The notes under the pieces: generated by a model
The model's input: only the letters and a program-made list of their open reading frames with translations
Databases searched by the model: none
What the model was told of the DNA's origin: nothing
Shown: piece by piece, positions 1 through 8,955 of the stretch
How positions within the stretch are numbered: the first letter of the stretch is position 1
Layout: the number at the start of each line of letters is the position of its first letter
Source: Arthrobacter sp. fls2-241-R2A-200
GTDB taxonomy: Bacteria; Actinomycetota; Actinomycetes; Actinomycetales; Micrococcaceae
Direction: 5' to 3'
NCBI RefSeq assembly: GCF_030209745.1
Contig: NZ_JARVRJ010000003.1
Location: 163,550-227,549 of the forward strand
Length of the DNA stretch: 64,000 nt
Program-made: the position numbers and the translations under genes

Positions 1-976
1 GCCCAGCCACCGAGCTCATCGCCAAGCCGAACACCATGTAACCAATGTGGCTGACCAGCGTGAAGGAGAGGAGTCGTTTGATGTCGCTCTGCGCTAAGGC
101 GCCGAGGATTCCCACCAGCATGGTCAGGAGCGCCACCACCATTAACGGAACATTGAGGGTGTCGCCGGGAAAAAGCAATGTCTCCGTGCGGACCATGGCG
201 TAAACGCCCACTTTGGTGAGCAAGCCGGCAAAGACTGCCGTCACGGGGGCGGGCGCTGTGGGATACGAGTCCGGGAGCCAGAAGGACAACGGGAAGACGG
301 CTGCTTTGATGCCGAACGCCACCAGCAGCATCACGTGCAACAGGTTCTGCGTTCCTTGGTCCAGCGCCGCCAACTTGATGGCCAGGTCCGCGAGCGTCAC
401 GGTTCCCGTGGCCCCGTAGATCATGGCTATGGCAATAAGGAACAGCACCGATGACACCACCGAAACCACCACATACGTGACACCCGCACGGATGCGTGGG
501 CCGGTACCGCCCAGCGTCATGAGGACATAACTGGCCGTCAGCAGGATTTCGAAGCCGACGTAGAGGTTGAAGAGGTCGCCGGTGAGGAACGCGTTGGACA
601 CTCCAGCTACGAGGATCAGGTAGGTGGGGTGGAAGATCGAGACAGGCGCCTCTTCGTCGCCGTCGGCCATGCCTTGTCCCGTGGCGTAAACCAGGACAGC
701 CAGGCTGACCACGCTGGAGACCACAAGCATCAGCGAGGAGAACTGGTCCACCACCAAGACCACGCCCCAAGGGGGGAACCAGCCGCCGAGGGTCACTGAC
801 GTTGTACCGCCATTCCACACCGAGGCCAGCAGAACACATTCAAGCAGCAGCGTGGCACTGAGGACGCTGATGCTGACGGCCCGTTGGGCTGTGTGGTGCC
901 GGATGAGCATAAACGTCAGTGCTGCACCGAGGATGGGCAGGAGGACAGCGAGCGGTGACAGGGTGGCCAGGTTCAC
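1..976 (-). CDS. mrpD: Mrp-type Na+/H+ antiporter subunit D (partial, 3' end off the window)
   Basis: This is a membrane subunit of the multi-subunit cation/proton antiporter (CPA3 family) and belongs to the proton-channel family shared with complex I subunits NuoM/N. The start is GTG at 974-976, which overlaps the TGA of mrpC, so translation is probably coupled. The 325 visible codons form hydrophobic helices. They carry LYVGFEILL, with the conserved membrane glutamate, and GIKAAVFPLSFWLPDSYP followed by LLTKVGVYA, with the family's conserved lysines. The reading frame runs off the left edge without a stop, so the C-terminal third is missing. MrpE, F and G would be expected further left. The identification is secure; transport of Na+ rather than another cation is inferred from the family. 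Confidence 0.95.
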   Translation of the reverse strand, partial: MNLATLSPLAVLLPILGAALTFMLIRHHTAQRAVSISVLSATLLLECVLLASVWNGGTTSVTLGGWFPPWGVVLVVDQFSSLMLVVSSVVSLAVLVYATGQGMADGDEEAPVSIFHPTYLILVAGVSNAFLTGDLFNLYVGFEILLTASYVLMTLGGTGPRIRAGVTYVVVSVVSSVLFLIAIAMIYGATGTVTLADLAIKLAALDQGTQNLLHVMLLVAFGIKAAVFPLSFWLPDSYPTAPAPVTAVFAGLLTKVGVYAMVRTETLLFPGDTLNVPLMVVALLTMLVGILGALAQSDIKRLLSFTLVSHIGYMVFGLAMSSVAG

Positions 977-1473
977 GCGCTGCCTCCTTCCTGGGTGGTG
1001 GATGAATTGGGGGTTTCCGTGGCGTCCGGTTTGTTCCGGTTTTCCGCACTGGGGGGAATGAGGGCGAACTCGGTGGTTTCCAGCGGGACCACGGCGTCAT
1101 CCTCGGCGTCGAAACTCGGTGTCTTGGCCACGCGGCGGTCCTCGAGGTCGTCTTGGATCTCGTCCTGCCGGGCCAACAGCCAGGTGCGGTAAATAATGCC
1201 CAGCATGAAAGCCGTGACGGCGAAAGAGATGACAATCGAGGTCAGGATCAACGCCTGCGGCAAGGGGTCGTTATAGGCATCGGGTTTGGTTTCCCGGCTG
1301 TACAAAGGCGCCAGGCCTGCGTATCCGCCCGTACTGAGGATGAGGATGTTGGTGGCGTTGGCCAGCAACATCAACCCCAGCAACACCCGGGTGAGGCTGC
1401 GCTCAAGGATCAGGTAGATCCCGCAGGCGTAAAGGACGCCCATGATGATCAGCAGGGTCAGGTTGATGCTCAT
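973..1473 (-). CDS. mrpC: Mrp-type Na+/H+ antiporter subunit C
   Basis: This 166-residue NuoK-like subunit of the Mrp antiporter starts at ATG 1471-1473, which overlaps the mrpA stop, and its own stop overlaps the mrpD start. The first ~110 residues form three membrane helices with the family signatures GIYLILERSLTRVLLGLMLL and DPLPQALILTSIVISFAVTAF. The last ~55 residues are a charged, cytoplasm-like tail rich in D, E, T and P that most MrpC proteins lack or have shorter. It acts with MrpA and MrpD in the cytoplasmic membrane in sodium and pH homeostasis. The gene order A(B)-C-D is canonical. Confidence 0.96.
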   Translation of the reverse strand: MSINLTLLIIMGVLYACGIYLILERSLTRVLLGLMLLANATNILILSTGGYAGLAPLYSRETKPDAYNDPLPQALILTSIVISFAVTAFMLGIIYRTWLLARQDEIQDDLEDRRVAKTPSFDAEDDAVVPLETTEFALIPPSAENRNKPDATETPNSSTTQEGGSA

Positions 1474-4400
1474 GCGTGGCCCTTTCCGGTTGCCGCGATT
1501 TCGGCGGCTTCGGCAGCTTCGGCGGAATCGGCGGCGTCGTTCTCGGCGAGCGGTGCATCCGCTCCTTCAAAGTGCTCGTCGATTTCAGCGCCGAGGCTTC
1601 GGAGGACGTCCAGTGCCAGGCCCACCACCACGATGTAGACGCCGATATCGAACACGGTGGAGCTGACGAACTTGATATCGCCAAAAACGGGCAGCCAAAA
1701 CTCGATAATGGCGCTTTGGAACACCTGTCCGCCAAGGAACAACGGCACCAGACCGGACGCTGCCGCCGTCGCAAGTCCTGTTCCCAACAGCGTTCCGGCA
1801 CTGACCGTGGCGGCCTCGCTCAACTCGAAGCGGCCGCCCGCCAAGTAGCGGATGGTGAGGGCCAACCCGGCTGTCAGGCCCCCGGCGAAACCGCCGCCCG
1901 GGAGGTTATGGCCCGCCAAGAGCAAGTAGATGGAGAAGACGATCATCGAATGGAAGATGAGGCGGGTCACTACTTCGAAGATGATCGATCGCCGTTCAGG
2001 GGCCAACGTCCTGCCCGCCACAAGCCACGCGTCACGGCTGACATCGGTGAATTTCCGCGCCACGGCCAGCGTTGCGCTTGCCCGGGTGCCACGGTCGACG
2101 CCGGTCCGGCGCCCCACGCTGCCTTCCGGAACCGTCTCGGAGGTCTTAATCCGCTCGCCCCTGCTTCGGACGAAAATCAGGCTTGCAACCCCGGTGGCTG
2201 CAATGGCCAGCACGGAGATCTCGCCGAAAGTGTCCCAAGCGCGTATGTCGACGAGCGTCACGTTGACCACGTTGAGGCCGCCACCGCCTTTGTATGCCAG
2301 TTGGGGGAAGTCCAGTGAAACCGGGGTCGCCACGCGCGCACCCATGGCGTAAATGGCCACGAAAATCATGGTGATCCCGAACGCAGCGCCAATGATCACT
2401 CGAATCACCCGCAGCCTGCCTCCGGTCCTGTCCCGTAGCCCCGCAGGGAGGCTTCGCATGGCCAGGACGAAAGCCACGAGCACGATGGTCTCCACGAGCA
2501 TCTGGGTCAGCGCCAGGTCCGGCGCTCCCTGGAAGGCAAACATGAGTGCGATGCCGTAGCCGGTGACGGACACCATGAGGACCGCGAGGAAGCGCTTGTT
2601 GGCCCGGACCGCTGCCAAAGCACCCACCACGATTCCAATGCCCACCACAATTTGGAGCGGCGAGTTGGGGTCCACCAGGTAGATGTTTCCGGGCAACGGC
2701 TTGTTGGCCATGATCAGTGCAGTCAGCGGGACCGCGAAGGCAACGGTCAGGATGACGGCCAGGTAGAAGTACAACGAACCGCGTTGGGTGCGGCCCGTCA
2801 CCCAGACTGCGACGTCGTCCAAAGCACCGATGGTGTTTTGGTAGGCGCGGTCGCCGTCGATCCACGGGGGAATCCTGCCCTGAACGCGGTCAACCATGCG
2901 GCGGCCGTAGAACATCGCGGCGCCGACGGCAAAGGTGACCGCGGTGAGGCCCAACGCGGGGGTAAAGCCGTGCCACAAAGCCAAGTGTCCGGCGTCGGCT
3001 GCCTCCTGGCCCTGCGCAAACGTCGCAGCGTAGGGCTGGATCCACGAATCTACCGGAGACGGCCACAAACCGTAGAGGACCGTCAGGATGCTGAGGACGG
3101 CGGGGGCCGCCAGGAACGCTGGCTTGATGGGTTTGAACGGTGTGGGCTCAACGCCGGGTTTGGTGGCGAATGCGCCCCACATGAAGCGTGCGCTGTAGGC
3201 AAAAGTGAGGATCGACCCCACCACCAGCCCCACCAAAATCAAGAGGCTCCACGCCGATGCCTCATGGCCGTTGGCGTAGTGGACGAAGACTTCGAACACA
3301 GATTCCTTGGCCACGAACCCGGCCAGCGGCGGAACACCTGCCATGGACGCAGCAGCAATTGCGGCCACCACGCCCAAGGCCCGGGAAGACCGGAAAACAC
3401 CCGACAATTTGCGCAGGTCCCGTGTCCCGGACTGGTGGTCGATGATGCCCACCACCAGGAACAGGGTTGCTTTGAAGAGTCCGTGGGCCAGCAGAAGCGC
3501 TAAACCTGCGAGCGCGGCGTCTGGTTGGCCCAGTCCCACCACCATGGTCAGGAAACCGAGTTGGCTCACTGTTCCGTAGGCAAGGATCAGTTTGATGTCG
3601 GTCTGGCGCAGGGCCCGGTACCCACCCACGAGCATCGTTGCCAGGCCAAGACCCAGGACAAGCGGCAGCCAGCAGGGGGATTCTGAAAAACCGGGTGCCA
3701 GCCGCGCCACGATGTAAATGCCGGCCTTCACCATGGCAGCAGCATGGAGGTAGGCGCTCACCGGAGTGGGCGCGGCCATGGCTCCGGGCAACCAGAAGTG
3801 GAAGGGAATCAATGCCGATTTGGTCACGGCTCCGGCCAGGACAAGCACGACGGCGGCCGTAAGCGCGCCTTGCATGGGGCCGTTAAGGAGTTCCCCGGCG
3901 CGGTCAAGGATCGCCGAGATCCGGTACGTCCCGGCAGCTTGGCCCATGATGACGAGCCCCACCAGCATCGCAAGTCCGCCGGCGGTGGTCACTATAAGGG
4001 CTTGAAGGGCCGAACGCCGTGCCGCAAGCCGGGTCCGGGCGTATCCGATGAGGAGGTAGGACAGGACTGTTGTGAGCTCCCAAAAAATGAAAAGCATCAA
4101 AAGGTCATCGGAGGTCACCAAGCCGAACATGGCACCGGCGAAGGCCAACAGCTGAGCGCCGAATCCGCCCAGATCGGAGTCTTCGTTCTTGAAATACCGG
4201 GCGCAGTAGACCAGTACCAACGAACCCACGCCCAAGATCAGAAGGGACATCACCCACGCCAAGGGGTCCATCCTGAAGGCCAGCTCGACATGGAGGCTGG
4301 GTATCCACGGAAGCAACTCTTTTATGCCCCCACCGGAATACACGGTCTGGTACTGGAGGATAAGCCACAGGAAAGCTGCCGCCGGGACAGCGGCAAGCAC

Positions 4401-4484
4401 GTAGAAAGCGTTCCGGCCGAGTTGCCTGAAGATCAAGGGCGCCACAGTTGCCGCTACAAAGGTGATGGCGAGAACTGTGATCAC
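1470..4484 (-). CDS. mrpA: Fused MrpA-MrpB subunit of Na+/H+ antiporter
   Basis: This is the largest Mrp subunit at 1004 residues. The start is GTG (4482-4484) with GGAG 6 nt upstream. Residues ~1-790 are the MrpA part: FIFWELTTVLSYLLIGY carries the conserved glutamate, and TKSALIPFHFWLPGAMAAPTP carries the channel lysine and histidine. Residues ~832-970 match a complete MrpB (MnhB) domain, with HNLPGGGFAGGLTAGLAL and FDIGVYIVVVGLALDVL. The last ~35 residues are an Ala/Glu-rich tail. MrpA alone is normally ~750-800 residues, so the length itself shows the A-B fusion. Fused MrpAB proteins are known in other bacteria. It is the first gene of the visible operon and is divergent from the MFS gene at 4636. 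Confidence 0.96.
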   Translation of the reverse strand: MITVLAITFVAATVAPLIFRQLGRNAFYVLAAVPAAAFLWLILQYQTVYSGGGIKELLPWIPSLHVELAFRMDPLAWVMSLLILGVGSLVLVYCARYFKNEDSDLGGFGAQLLAFAGAMFGLVTSDDLLMLFIFWELTTVLSYLLIGYARTRLAARRSALQALIVTTAGGLAMLVGLVIMGQAAGTYRISAILDRAGELLNGPMQGALTAAVVLVLAGAVTKSALIPFHFWLPGAMAAPTPVSAYLHAAAMVKAGIYIVARLAPGFSESPCWLPLVLGLGLATMLVGGYRALRQTDIKLILAYGTVSQLGFLTMVVGLGQPDAALAGLALLLAHGLFKATLFLVVGIIDHQSGTRDLRKLSGVFRSSRALGVVAAIAAASMAGVPPLAGFVAKESVFEVFVHYANGHEASAWSLLILVGLVVGSILTFAYSARFMWGAFATKPGVEPTPFKPIKPAFLAAPAVLSILTVLYGLWPSPVDSWIQPYAATFAQGQEAADAGHLALWHGFTPALGLTAVTFAVGAAMFYGRRMVDRVQGRIPPWIDGDRAYQNTIGALDDVAVWVTGRTQRGSLYFYLAVILTVAFAVPLTALIMANKPLPGNIYLVDPNSPLQIVVGIGIVVGALAAVRANKRFLAVLMVSVTGYGIALMFAFQGAPDLALTQMLVETIVLVAFVLAMRSLPAGLRDRTGGRLRVIRVIIGAAFGITMIFVAIYAMGARVATPVSLDFPQLAYKGGGGLNVVNVTLVDIRAWDTFGEISVLAIAATGVASLIFVRSRGERIKTSETVPEGSVGRRTGVDRGTRASATLAVARKFTDVSRDAWLVAGRTLAPERRSIIFEVVTRLIFHSMIVFSIYLLLAGHNLPGGGFAGGLTAGLALTIRYLAGGRFELSEAATVSAGTLLGTGLATAAASGLVPLFLGGQVFQSAIIEFWLPVFGDIKFVSSTVFDIGVYIVVVGLALDVLRSLGAEIDEHFEGADAPLAENDAADSAEAAEAAEIAATGKGHA

Positions 4485-4621
4485 TGTTTTCTCCGCAAAG
4501 TCAGGAAGGCATTATCAAAAGTTGGAGCACGCGGGTATTCGTTGGGTTCAGTGTCCCTAGTTTACCAAGGCACTCCGACCGGATTACCCTCCGTCCTCTG
4601 CCCGAAGCCGGACCACTGCCT

Positions 4622-4638
4622 ATAGCATTCATGCTATG
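4622..4638 (+). promoter_or_regulatory. Probable leaderless -10 box with inverted repeat spanning the start codon
   Basis: TAGCAT (4623-4628) lies exactly 7 nt before the ATG at 4636, the spacing expected if transcription starts at the A of the start codon. No Shine-Dalgarno is visible. The same bases form a perfect inverted repeat, ATAGCAT-TC-ATGCTAT (4622-4637), covering the -10 and the start codon, so it could also be an operator. No good -35 is evident. Confidence 0.4.
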
Positions 4639-6039
4639 AACGCGGCCGTAGTTCCCGAAGCCTCCCGTCCCTCCTCGGAGCTCGCCTCCGGCACTGCCGT
4701 TCCCACAAAGGGGCAGATCCTCGCGTGGGCAACATGGGACTGGGGATCGGCTGCCTTCAACGCGGTGATGACCACTTTCGTGTTCACGGTCTACCTCACG
4801 TCCAATGCCTTCGGCGGCCAGGATACGGCGTCGGCGGCCCTGGGTACTGCGCTGGCCGTCGGTGGCTTGGCCATCGCCTTGCTGGCCCCGGTAACGGGAC
4901 AACGCTCCGACGCCGGAGGGCGGCGAAAACTGTGGCTGGGCGTCAATACTGCCGCCACGGCACTGCTCACGGCCCTCTGCTTCTTCGTCTTCCCCCAGCC
5001 GGGTTTCCTGTTGCTGGGAGTTTGCTTGATCGCACTTGCCAACGTCTTTTTTGAGTTTGCCGGCGTGAACTACAACGCCATGCTGGCCCAGGTTTCCACG
5101 CCCAAGAACATCGGAAAAGTGAGCGGCTTCGGCTGGGGAATGGGGTACCTCGGTGGGATCGTGGCCTTGTTGTTGGTGCTGCAACTCTTCGTCCAACCCT
5201 CCTTCGAGTGGTTCGGCGCATCAACCCAGGACTCACTGAACATCCGGCTCGTCGCAATCTTCTCAGCGCTGTGGTTCTTCATTTTCGCGCTTCCTGTGAT
5301 GCTCGCCGTTCCCGAACTATCCGTAAAGAAGGAAGGCGCATCCCTTGGTTTCATAGCGTCCTACGGACTGCTGATCCGGCGGGTCCGAGCAATGTACCGA
5401 ACCAGCCCCCACACCATCTACTTCCTGCTCTCGAGCGCCATCTTCCGGGACGGGCTGGCCGCGGTCTTCACCTTCGGCGGTGTCATCGCCGCAGGCACCT
5501 TCGGCTTTCAGCTCAAGCAAGTCATCTTCTTTGCCATCTTCGGAAACATCGTCGCTGCCGTCGGCGCCATGATCGGCGGGTTCATGGATGACAAAGTAGG
5601 GCCCAAGACAGTGATTGTGTGCTCGTTGATTGGCCTGCTCACTGCGGGGACCGCCATCCTGGTGCTCGGCAACGGCCACTACGTGTTCTTCGGCTCAGAT
5701 TGGCCCGGAACCAACACCTTCTGGGTCTTCGGCCTGCTGCTCTGCCTGTTCGTAGGACCGGCCCAGTCATCGTCGCGGGCCTACCTCGCCCGGCTGGCAC
5801 CGGCAGGTGAATCGGGTGAGCTGTTCGGCCTCTACGCCACCACCGGACGTGCAGTGAGCTTCCTCGCTCCCCTGCTCTTCACGCTCTGCATCACCATCGC
5901 AGCACCCCTGGTGGCCGAGGGCCAAGCCCAACGCTGGGGCATACTCGGGATCATGGTGGTCCTCTTGGCAGGGTTGCTGGTGATCCTTCCGGTGAAGCCA
6001 CCTGCCGCTGTGGAAATAGCGGTGGTCCCCGAACGTTAA
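4636..6039 (+). CDS. MFS transporter, UMF1/Atg22-like family
   Basis: This is a 467-residue polytopic membrane transporter with about 12 helices. The N-terminal signature ILAWATWDWGSAAFNAVMTTFVFTVYL is typical of the UMF1 branch of the major facilitator superfamily, whose eukaryotic member is the vacuolar effluxer Atg22. The motif-A-like stretch GQRSDAGGRRKLWLGV (~residues 93-108) and the late motif PAQSSSRAYLARLAPAGESGELFGLYA are well preserved. Bacterial members are usually annotated as permeases or exporters without a proven substrate, and I cannot assign one here. The gene stands alone between the divergent mrp operon and the K+/H+ antiporter pair. The start is probably leaderless. Confidence 0.88.
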   Translation: MNAAVVPEASRPSSELASGTAVPTKGQILAWATWDWGSAAFNAVMTTFVFTVYLTSNAFGGQDTASAALGTALAVGGLAIALLAPVTGQRSDAGGRRKLWLGVNTAATALLTALCFFVFPQPGFLLLGVCLIALANVFFEFAGVNYNAMLAQVSTPKNIGKVSGFGWGMGYLGGIVALLLVLQLFVQPSFEWFGASTQDSLNIRLVAIFSALWFFIFALPVMLAVPELSVKKEGASLGFIASYGLLIRRVRAMYRTSPHTIYFLLSSAIFRDGLAAVFTFGGVIAAGTFGFQLKQVIFFAIFGNIVAAVGAMIGGFMDDKVGPKTVIVCSLIGLLTAGTAILVLGNGHYVFFGSDWPGTNTFWVFGLLLCLFVGPAQSSSRAYLARLAPAGESGELFGLYATTGRAVSFLAPLLFTLCITIAAPLVAEGQAQRWGILGIMVVLLAGLLVILPVKPPAAVEIAVVPER

Positions 6040-6104
6040 CTAGATAGGAACGGCCGACGGCGGTCGCCGCACCAGCGCCGTTTCAGCAAGGTTAGGGTGG
6101 AGCT

Positions 6105-6587
6105 ATGAACGTGGAAGAGACTGAACTGCCGGGCCTGGGGATCCGCAAGGACTTCGTCACGGCATCAGGACGCCGCATCGGCGTGGTGGAACTTCGCGAA
6201 GGCGAAACCCAACTATTCGTCTCCACCTGGGACGATCCAGACACGTGCCAAGCATCCATCCCCCTGACGGCCGACGAGGCAGCGGCCTTGGGCAACCTCT
6301 TGGGCGGCCAGCACATAGCCATGCGGCTCGCGGAGGCCCACCGGGAAGTGCCGGGGATCGTGACACGGCAATTCTCCATAACTCCCGATTCCCCTTTCGT
6401 GGACCAAGCAATGGGCAAAGCCCAGATTCGTACCCGGAGCGGAGTCTCGATCGTGGCGATCATGCGCGAAGGCGAAGTTGTTCCGTCGCCGGCGCCCGAC
6501 GTCGTACTCCACACCGGTGACCTGCTCGTGGCGGTGGGCACCCAGGAAGGCCTCGACTCGGCAGCCGGCATCCTCCGCAACGGCTGA
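6105..6587 (+). CDS. K+/H+ antiporter regulatory subunit with TrkA-C domain (KhtT-like)
   Basis: This 160-residue soluble protein ends in a TrkA-C (RCK_C) ligand-binding domain (about residues 75-155: VDQAMGKAQIRTRSGVSIVAIMREGEVVPSPAPDVVLHTGDLLVAVGT). Such domains bind nucleotides or ions and gate potassium transporters. The N-terminal ~70 residues match the short regulatory subunits of CPA2 antiporters such as Bacillus KhtT. The gene lies 5 bp upstream of a CPA2 antiporter, so the pair is almost certainly one operon and one complex at the inner face of the membrane. GGTGGAG precedes the ATG at a usable distance. Physiological role (K+ efflux, pH or electrophile response) is inferred from KhtTU. 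Confidence 0.88.
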   Translation: MNVEETELPGLGIRKDFVTASGRRIGVVELREGETQLFVSTWDDPDTCQASIPLTADEAAALGNLLGGQHIAMRLAEAHREVPGIVTRQFSITPDSPFVDQAMGKAQIRTRSGVSIVAIMREGEVVPSPAPDVVLHTGDLLVAVGTQEGLDSAAGILRNG

Positions 6588-6592
6588 GCGGG

Positions 6593-7792
6593 ATGGATCC
6601 GCTCGCGCTTGCCCTCGTTGAACTGGGCGCCGTGGTCTTCTGCCTCGGCCTCCTGGCCAGACTCGCGGGACGGATCGGCATGTCGCCCATTCCGTTGTAT
6701 TTGGTAGGTGGCTTGGCTTTTGGAGCCGGGGGCCTGGTCAAGCTGGATGGAATGCACGAATTCGCCCACCTCTCGGGCGAGATCGGGGTCATCCTGCTGT
6801 TGCTCATGCTTGGTCTGGAATATACCGCCTCCGAGCTGGTGACCGGACTACGGCGTTCCTGGCAGGCCGGCGTGGTGGACTTCGTGCTCAACTTCCTCCC
6901 CGGGGCCGGCATTGCCGTGTTCCTCGGCTGGGGACTGGTAGGGGCCATCGTCATGGGCGGCGTCACCTACATCTCGTCCTCCGGCATAGCAGCGAAAGTC
7001 ATCACGGACCTGGGACGGATCGGTAACCGCGAAACACCCGTGGTGCTGTCAATCCTCGTCTTTGAAGACCTGGCGATGGCCATCTACCTTCCGATCCTCA
7101 CGGCCATGCTCGCCGGCGTCGGATTCCTGGGCGGTCTCCAGACCGTGGGGATCGCGCTTGCCGTCGTCACCTTGGTGCTCTTTATCGCGCTGAAGCAGGG
7201 GCACCGGGTCTCCCAAGCGGTGCACAGCGAGAACTCGGAAGTCTTCCTGCTCAACCTGCTGGGGCTGGCGTTGCTGGTGGCTGGAATAGCCTCTGCCCTC
7301 CAAGTTTCCGCAGCCGTGGGCGCCTTCATGCTGGGCATCGCTATCTCCGGCGCAACAGCACACAACGCCACCCGGATCCTTGAACCGCTGCGCGACCTTT
7401 TTGCGGCAATTTTCTTCGTGGCGTTCGGGCTCAACACCGATCCGGGTTCGATTCCACCAGTGCTCGGCTGGGCGCTGGTGCTGGCGGTGTTGACCACAGC
7501 CACCAAGATGATCACGGGTTTCTGGGCTGCCAAGCGCGCAGGTATCGCCGTGCCGGGCCGGTTCCGTGCCGGCGCAGCGTTGATAGCGCGCGGCGAATTC
7601 TCGATCGTCATCGCAGGTTTGGCGGTGACCTCCGGGGTGGTGCCGCACGACCTCGCCGCGCTTGCCACGGCCTATGTGTTGATCATGGCCATCATGGGGC
7701 CCCTGGCCGCGCGCTTCGTCGAACCCGTGGTCAAGGCCCTTCGCAGGTCCCCGAAGGCGCCACCCCGGACGCAGGAGCGCCCAGCGGCCTAG
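6593..7792 (+). CDS. CPA2-family K+/H+ antiporter membrane subunit (KhtU-like)
   Basis: This 399-residue monovalent cation:proton antiporter has about 12 hydrophobic segments. Family landmarks are IGMSPIPLYLVGGLAFGAGGL near the N-terminus, ISSSGIAAKVITDLGRIGNRETPVVLSILVFEDLAMAIYLPIL (~residues 125-167) and ARGEFSIVIAGLA (~330-342). It lacks the C-terminal nucleotide-binding KTN domain of KefB/KefC; the separate TrkA-C protein encoded just upstream supplies that function, as in Bacillus KhtTU. The C-terminus is a short Pro/Arg-rich tail. The stop is followed 25 bp later by the first copy of a 59-bp repeat. Confidence 0.92.
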   Translation: MDPLALALVELGAVVFCLGLLARLAGRIGMSPIPLYLVGGLAFGAGGLVKLDGMHEFAHLSGEIGVILLLLMLGLEYTASELVTGLRRSWQAGVVDFVLNFLPGAGIAVFLGWGLVGAIVMGGVTYISSSGIAAKVITDLGRIGNRETPVVLSILVFEDLAMAIYLPILTAMLAGVGFLGGLQTVGIALAVVTLVLFIALKQGHRVSQAVHSENSEVFLLNLLGLALLVAGIASALQVSAAVGAFMLGIAISGATAHNATRILEPLRDLFAAIFFVAFGLNTDPGSIPPVLGWALVLAVLTTATKMITGFWAAKRAGIAVPGRFRAGAALIARGEFSIVIAGLAVTSGVVPHDLAALATAYVLIMAIMGPLAARFVEPVVKALRRSPKAPPRTQERPAA

Positions 7793-7817
7793 CCAAAGCG
7801 CCCTGCTTCCCCTCGCC

Positions 7818-7876
7818 GAGGGGCGACATCTCGGCCGAAAGATCCCACCAAAGCCCCGAGAGCTAACCCCTCGGCA
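7818..7876. repeat. 59-bp palindromic repeat, copy 1 (REP/BIME-like)
   Basis: The 59 bp here recur at 8886-8944 with a single mismatch (C here, G there, in the AAAGC-CCG segment). Internally each copy is an imperfect inverted repeat: CCGAGGGG...TCTCGG at one end and CCGAGA...CCCCTCGG at the other, around a ~20-nt spacer containing GGTGGGATC. Copy 1 overlaps the last codons and stop of the DUF559 gene (7863). Both copies lie in the same orientation, just downstream of or into the 3' ends of minus-strand genes. Confidence 0.85.
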
Positions 7877-8849
7877 CCCACCCGCCACGTAGGAGAGCCT
7901 CCCGGACGCGGTGGACAACCCCGTCGTATCCGCGGTCCCGAACCTGCGCGGCCGTGATAACCACGGAGATCCACCCGTTCGCCGCCAGCAGGGCCTCACG
8001 CCGAATATCGGATTCCTTCTGCGTCGCGGTGAGGTGATGGCCGCCGTCGTAATTAACCGCAACTTTGACGTTCGGGAAAGCCAGATCCGGCCACGCTACT
8101 TCCCGCCCAAAGGCGGTGCAGACGACGTAACTCAATACCGGCTCGGGCAGGAAGTCTCGCCCGATAGCCAGGCGTAGTTTGGTCTCCGGAACGGAATCGG
8201 CACCAACCCTCGCCAGATCCAGGGCAGCCCGAGCCTTCCGAATGCCACGCATACCGGTGTTCCGCTTCACCTGTTCCCGCAGGTCTTCCAGCGTGCAGAG
8301 GGCGGTCCTGTTATGGCCGAAGCTCCTCCGCTGGCTGCAGATAAAGTGGTCGGCTGCTGCGACCAGGTCCTCAAAGGGCAGGATCGCGGCAAGGTCCAGC
8401 CACGTTCGGGCGGGAGTCGTCACTGGAATGGTGTGCACACAGGCGATGTCTTGATCCCCCAGCAGCATCCTGTGTCCGCGAACTCCCCTGCGTTGCGGGC
8501 GGAAGCTGCCTTCCGCCCGCGTGAGATGCACCAGAAAGTCCTGCTGCTGCTCCCACGGCAGCGGGCATCCCCACAGCAACGCCGCGGTTTCCCGGCAACA
8601 GAGAGCACCCTCACTCATGGCGCTGAGGAGGCGGGCCGTATGGGCAAGGTCCTGCTCCTGACCCCACGGAACCCGGATACCCCTGCTCGCAACATGCAGG
8701 TCGCTGTTCCACGCGCGATGCTCCGGGATGCCTGCGGCACGTTGTTCGGAAAGCGTGAATGAGCGGTCGCGGAGCTCATCCGGGAGTGGCTGCGGAATCC
8801 TCATCAGCCCATTGTTGGCGCGCTCTAGGAAGCCCGAGAGGTTACCCAC
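7863..8849 (-). CDS. DUF559 (Vsr-like endonuclease fold) protein
   Basis: This protein of up to 328 residues has a C-terminal domain resembling DUF559, a small nuclease-fold family related to very-short-patch-repair endonucleases. The relevant motifs are VPETKLRLAIG, AWPDLAFPNVKVAVNYDGGHH and SDIRREALLAANGW, which carry the acidic residues and the YDG-x-HH pattern of the family (~residues 215-300). The N-terminal 200 residues contain the HTH-like region and VTTPARTWLDLAAILPFEDLVAAAD that are common in actinobacterial members. The start is uncertain: GTG 8849 is the longest option and ATG 8804 (MRIPQPL) the alternative, neither with a clear ribosome site. Biological role is unknown. The gene is bracketed by the two repeat copies. 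Confidence 0.75.
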   Translation of the reverse strand: MGNLSGFLERANNGLMRIPQPLPDELRDRSFTLSEQRAAGIPEHRAWNSDLHVASRGIRVPWGQEQDLAHTARLLSAMSEGALCCRETAALLWGCPLPWEQQQDFLVHLTRAEGSFRPQRRGVRGHRMLLGDQDIACVHTIPVTTPARTWLDLAAILPFEDLVAAADHFICSQRRSFGHNRTALCTLEDLREQVKRNTGMRGIRKARAALDLARVGADSVPETKLRLAIGRDFLPEPVLSYVVCTAFGREVAWPDLAFPNVKVAVNYDGGHHLTATQKESDIRREALLAANGWISVVITAAQVRDRGYDGVVHRVREALLRGGWVPRG

Positions 8850-8885
8850 AGTGTGGAGGAGAAGTGGAGCCTAGGAGGCTGCCGC

Positions 8886-8944
8886 GAGGGGCGACATCTC
8901 GGCCGAAAGATCCCACCAAAGCGCCGAGAGCTAACCCCTCGGCA
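8886..8944. repeat. 59-bp palindromic repeat, copy 2 (REP/BIME-like)
   Basis: This is the second copy of the element at 7818-7876, identical at 58 of 59 positions and in the same orientation. It starts about 11 bp downstream of the dcd stop codon, on the minus strand, and lies 37 bp before the DUF559 ORF. The arms could form a hairpin in the dcd transcript. Confidence 0.85.
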
Positions 8945-8955
8945 AAGGGGAAGTG

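Noticed and set aside
3744..4625. Long open frame of 293 codons opposite mrpA.
   Set aside because: Composition is that of an antisense shadow in GC-rich DNA; the mrpA frame is certain.
7818..8944. The repeat-gene-repeat layout might be an insertion sequence or a composite mobile element.
   Set aside because: No transposase, no terminal inverted repeats and no target-site duplication were seen; the direct repeats fit a REP-type family better.
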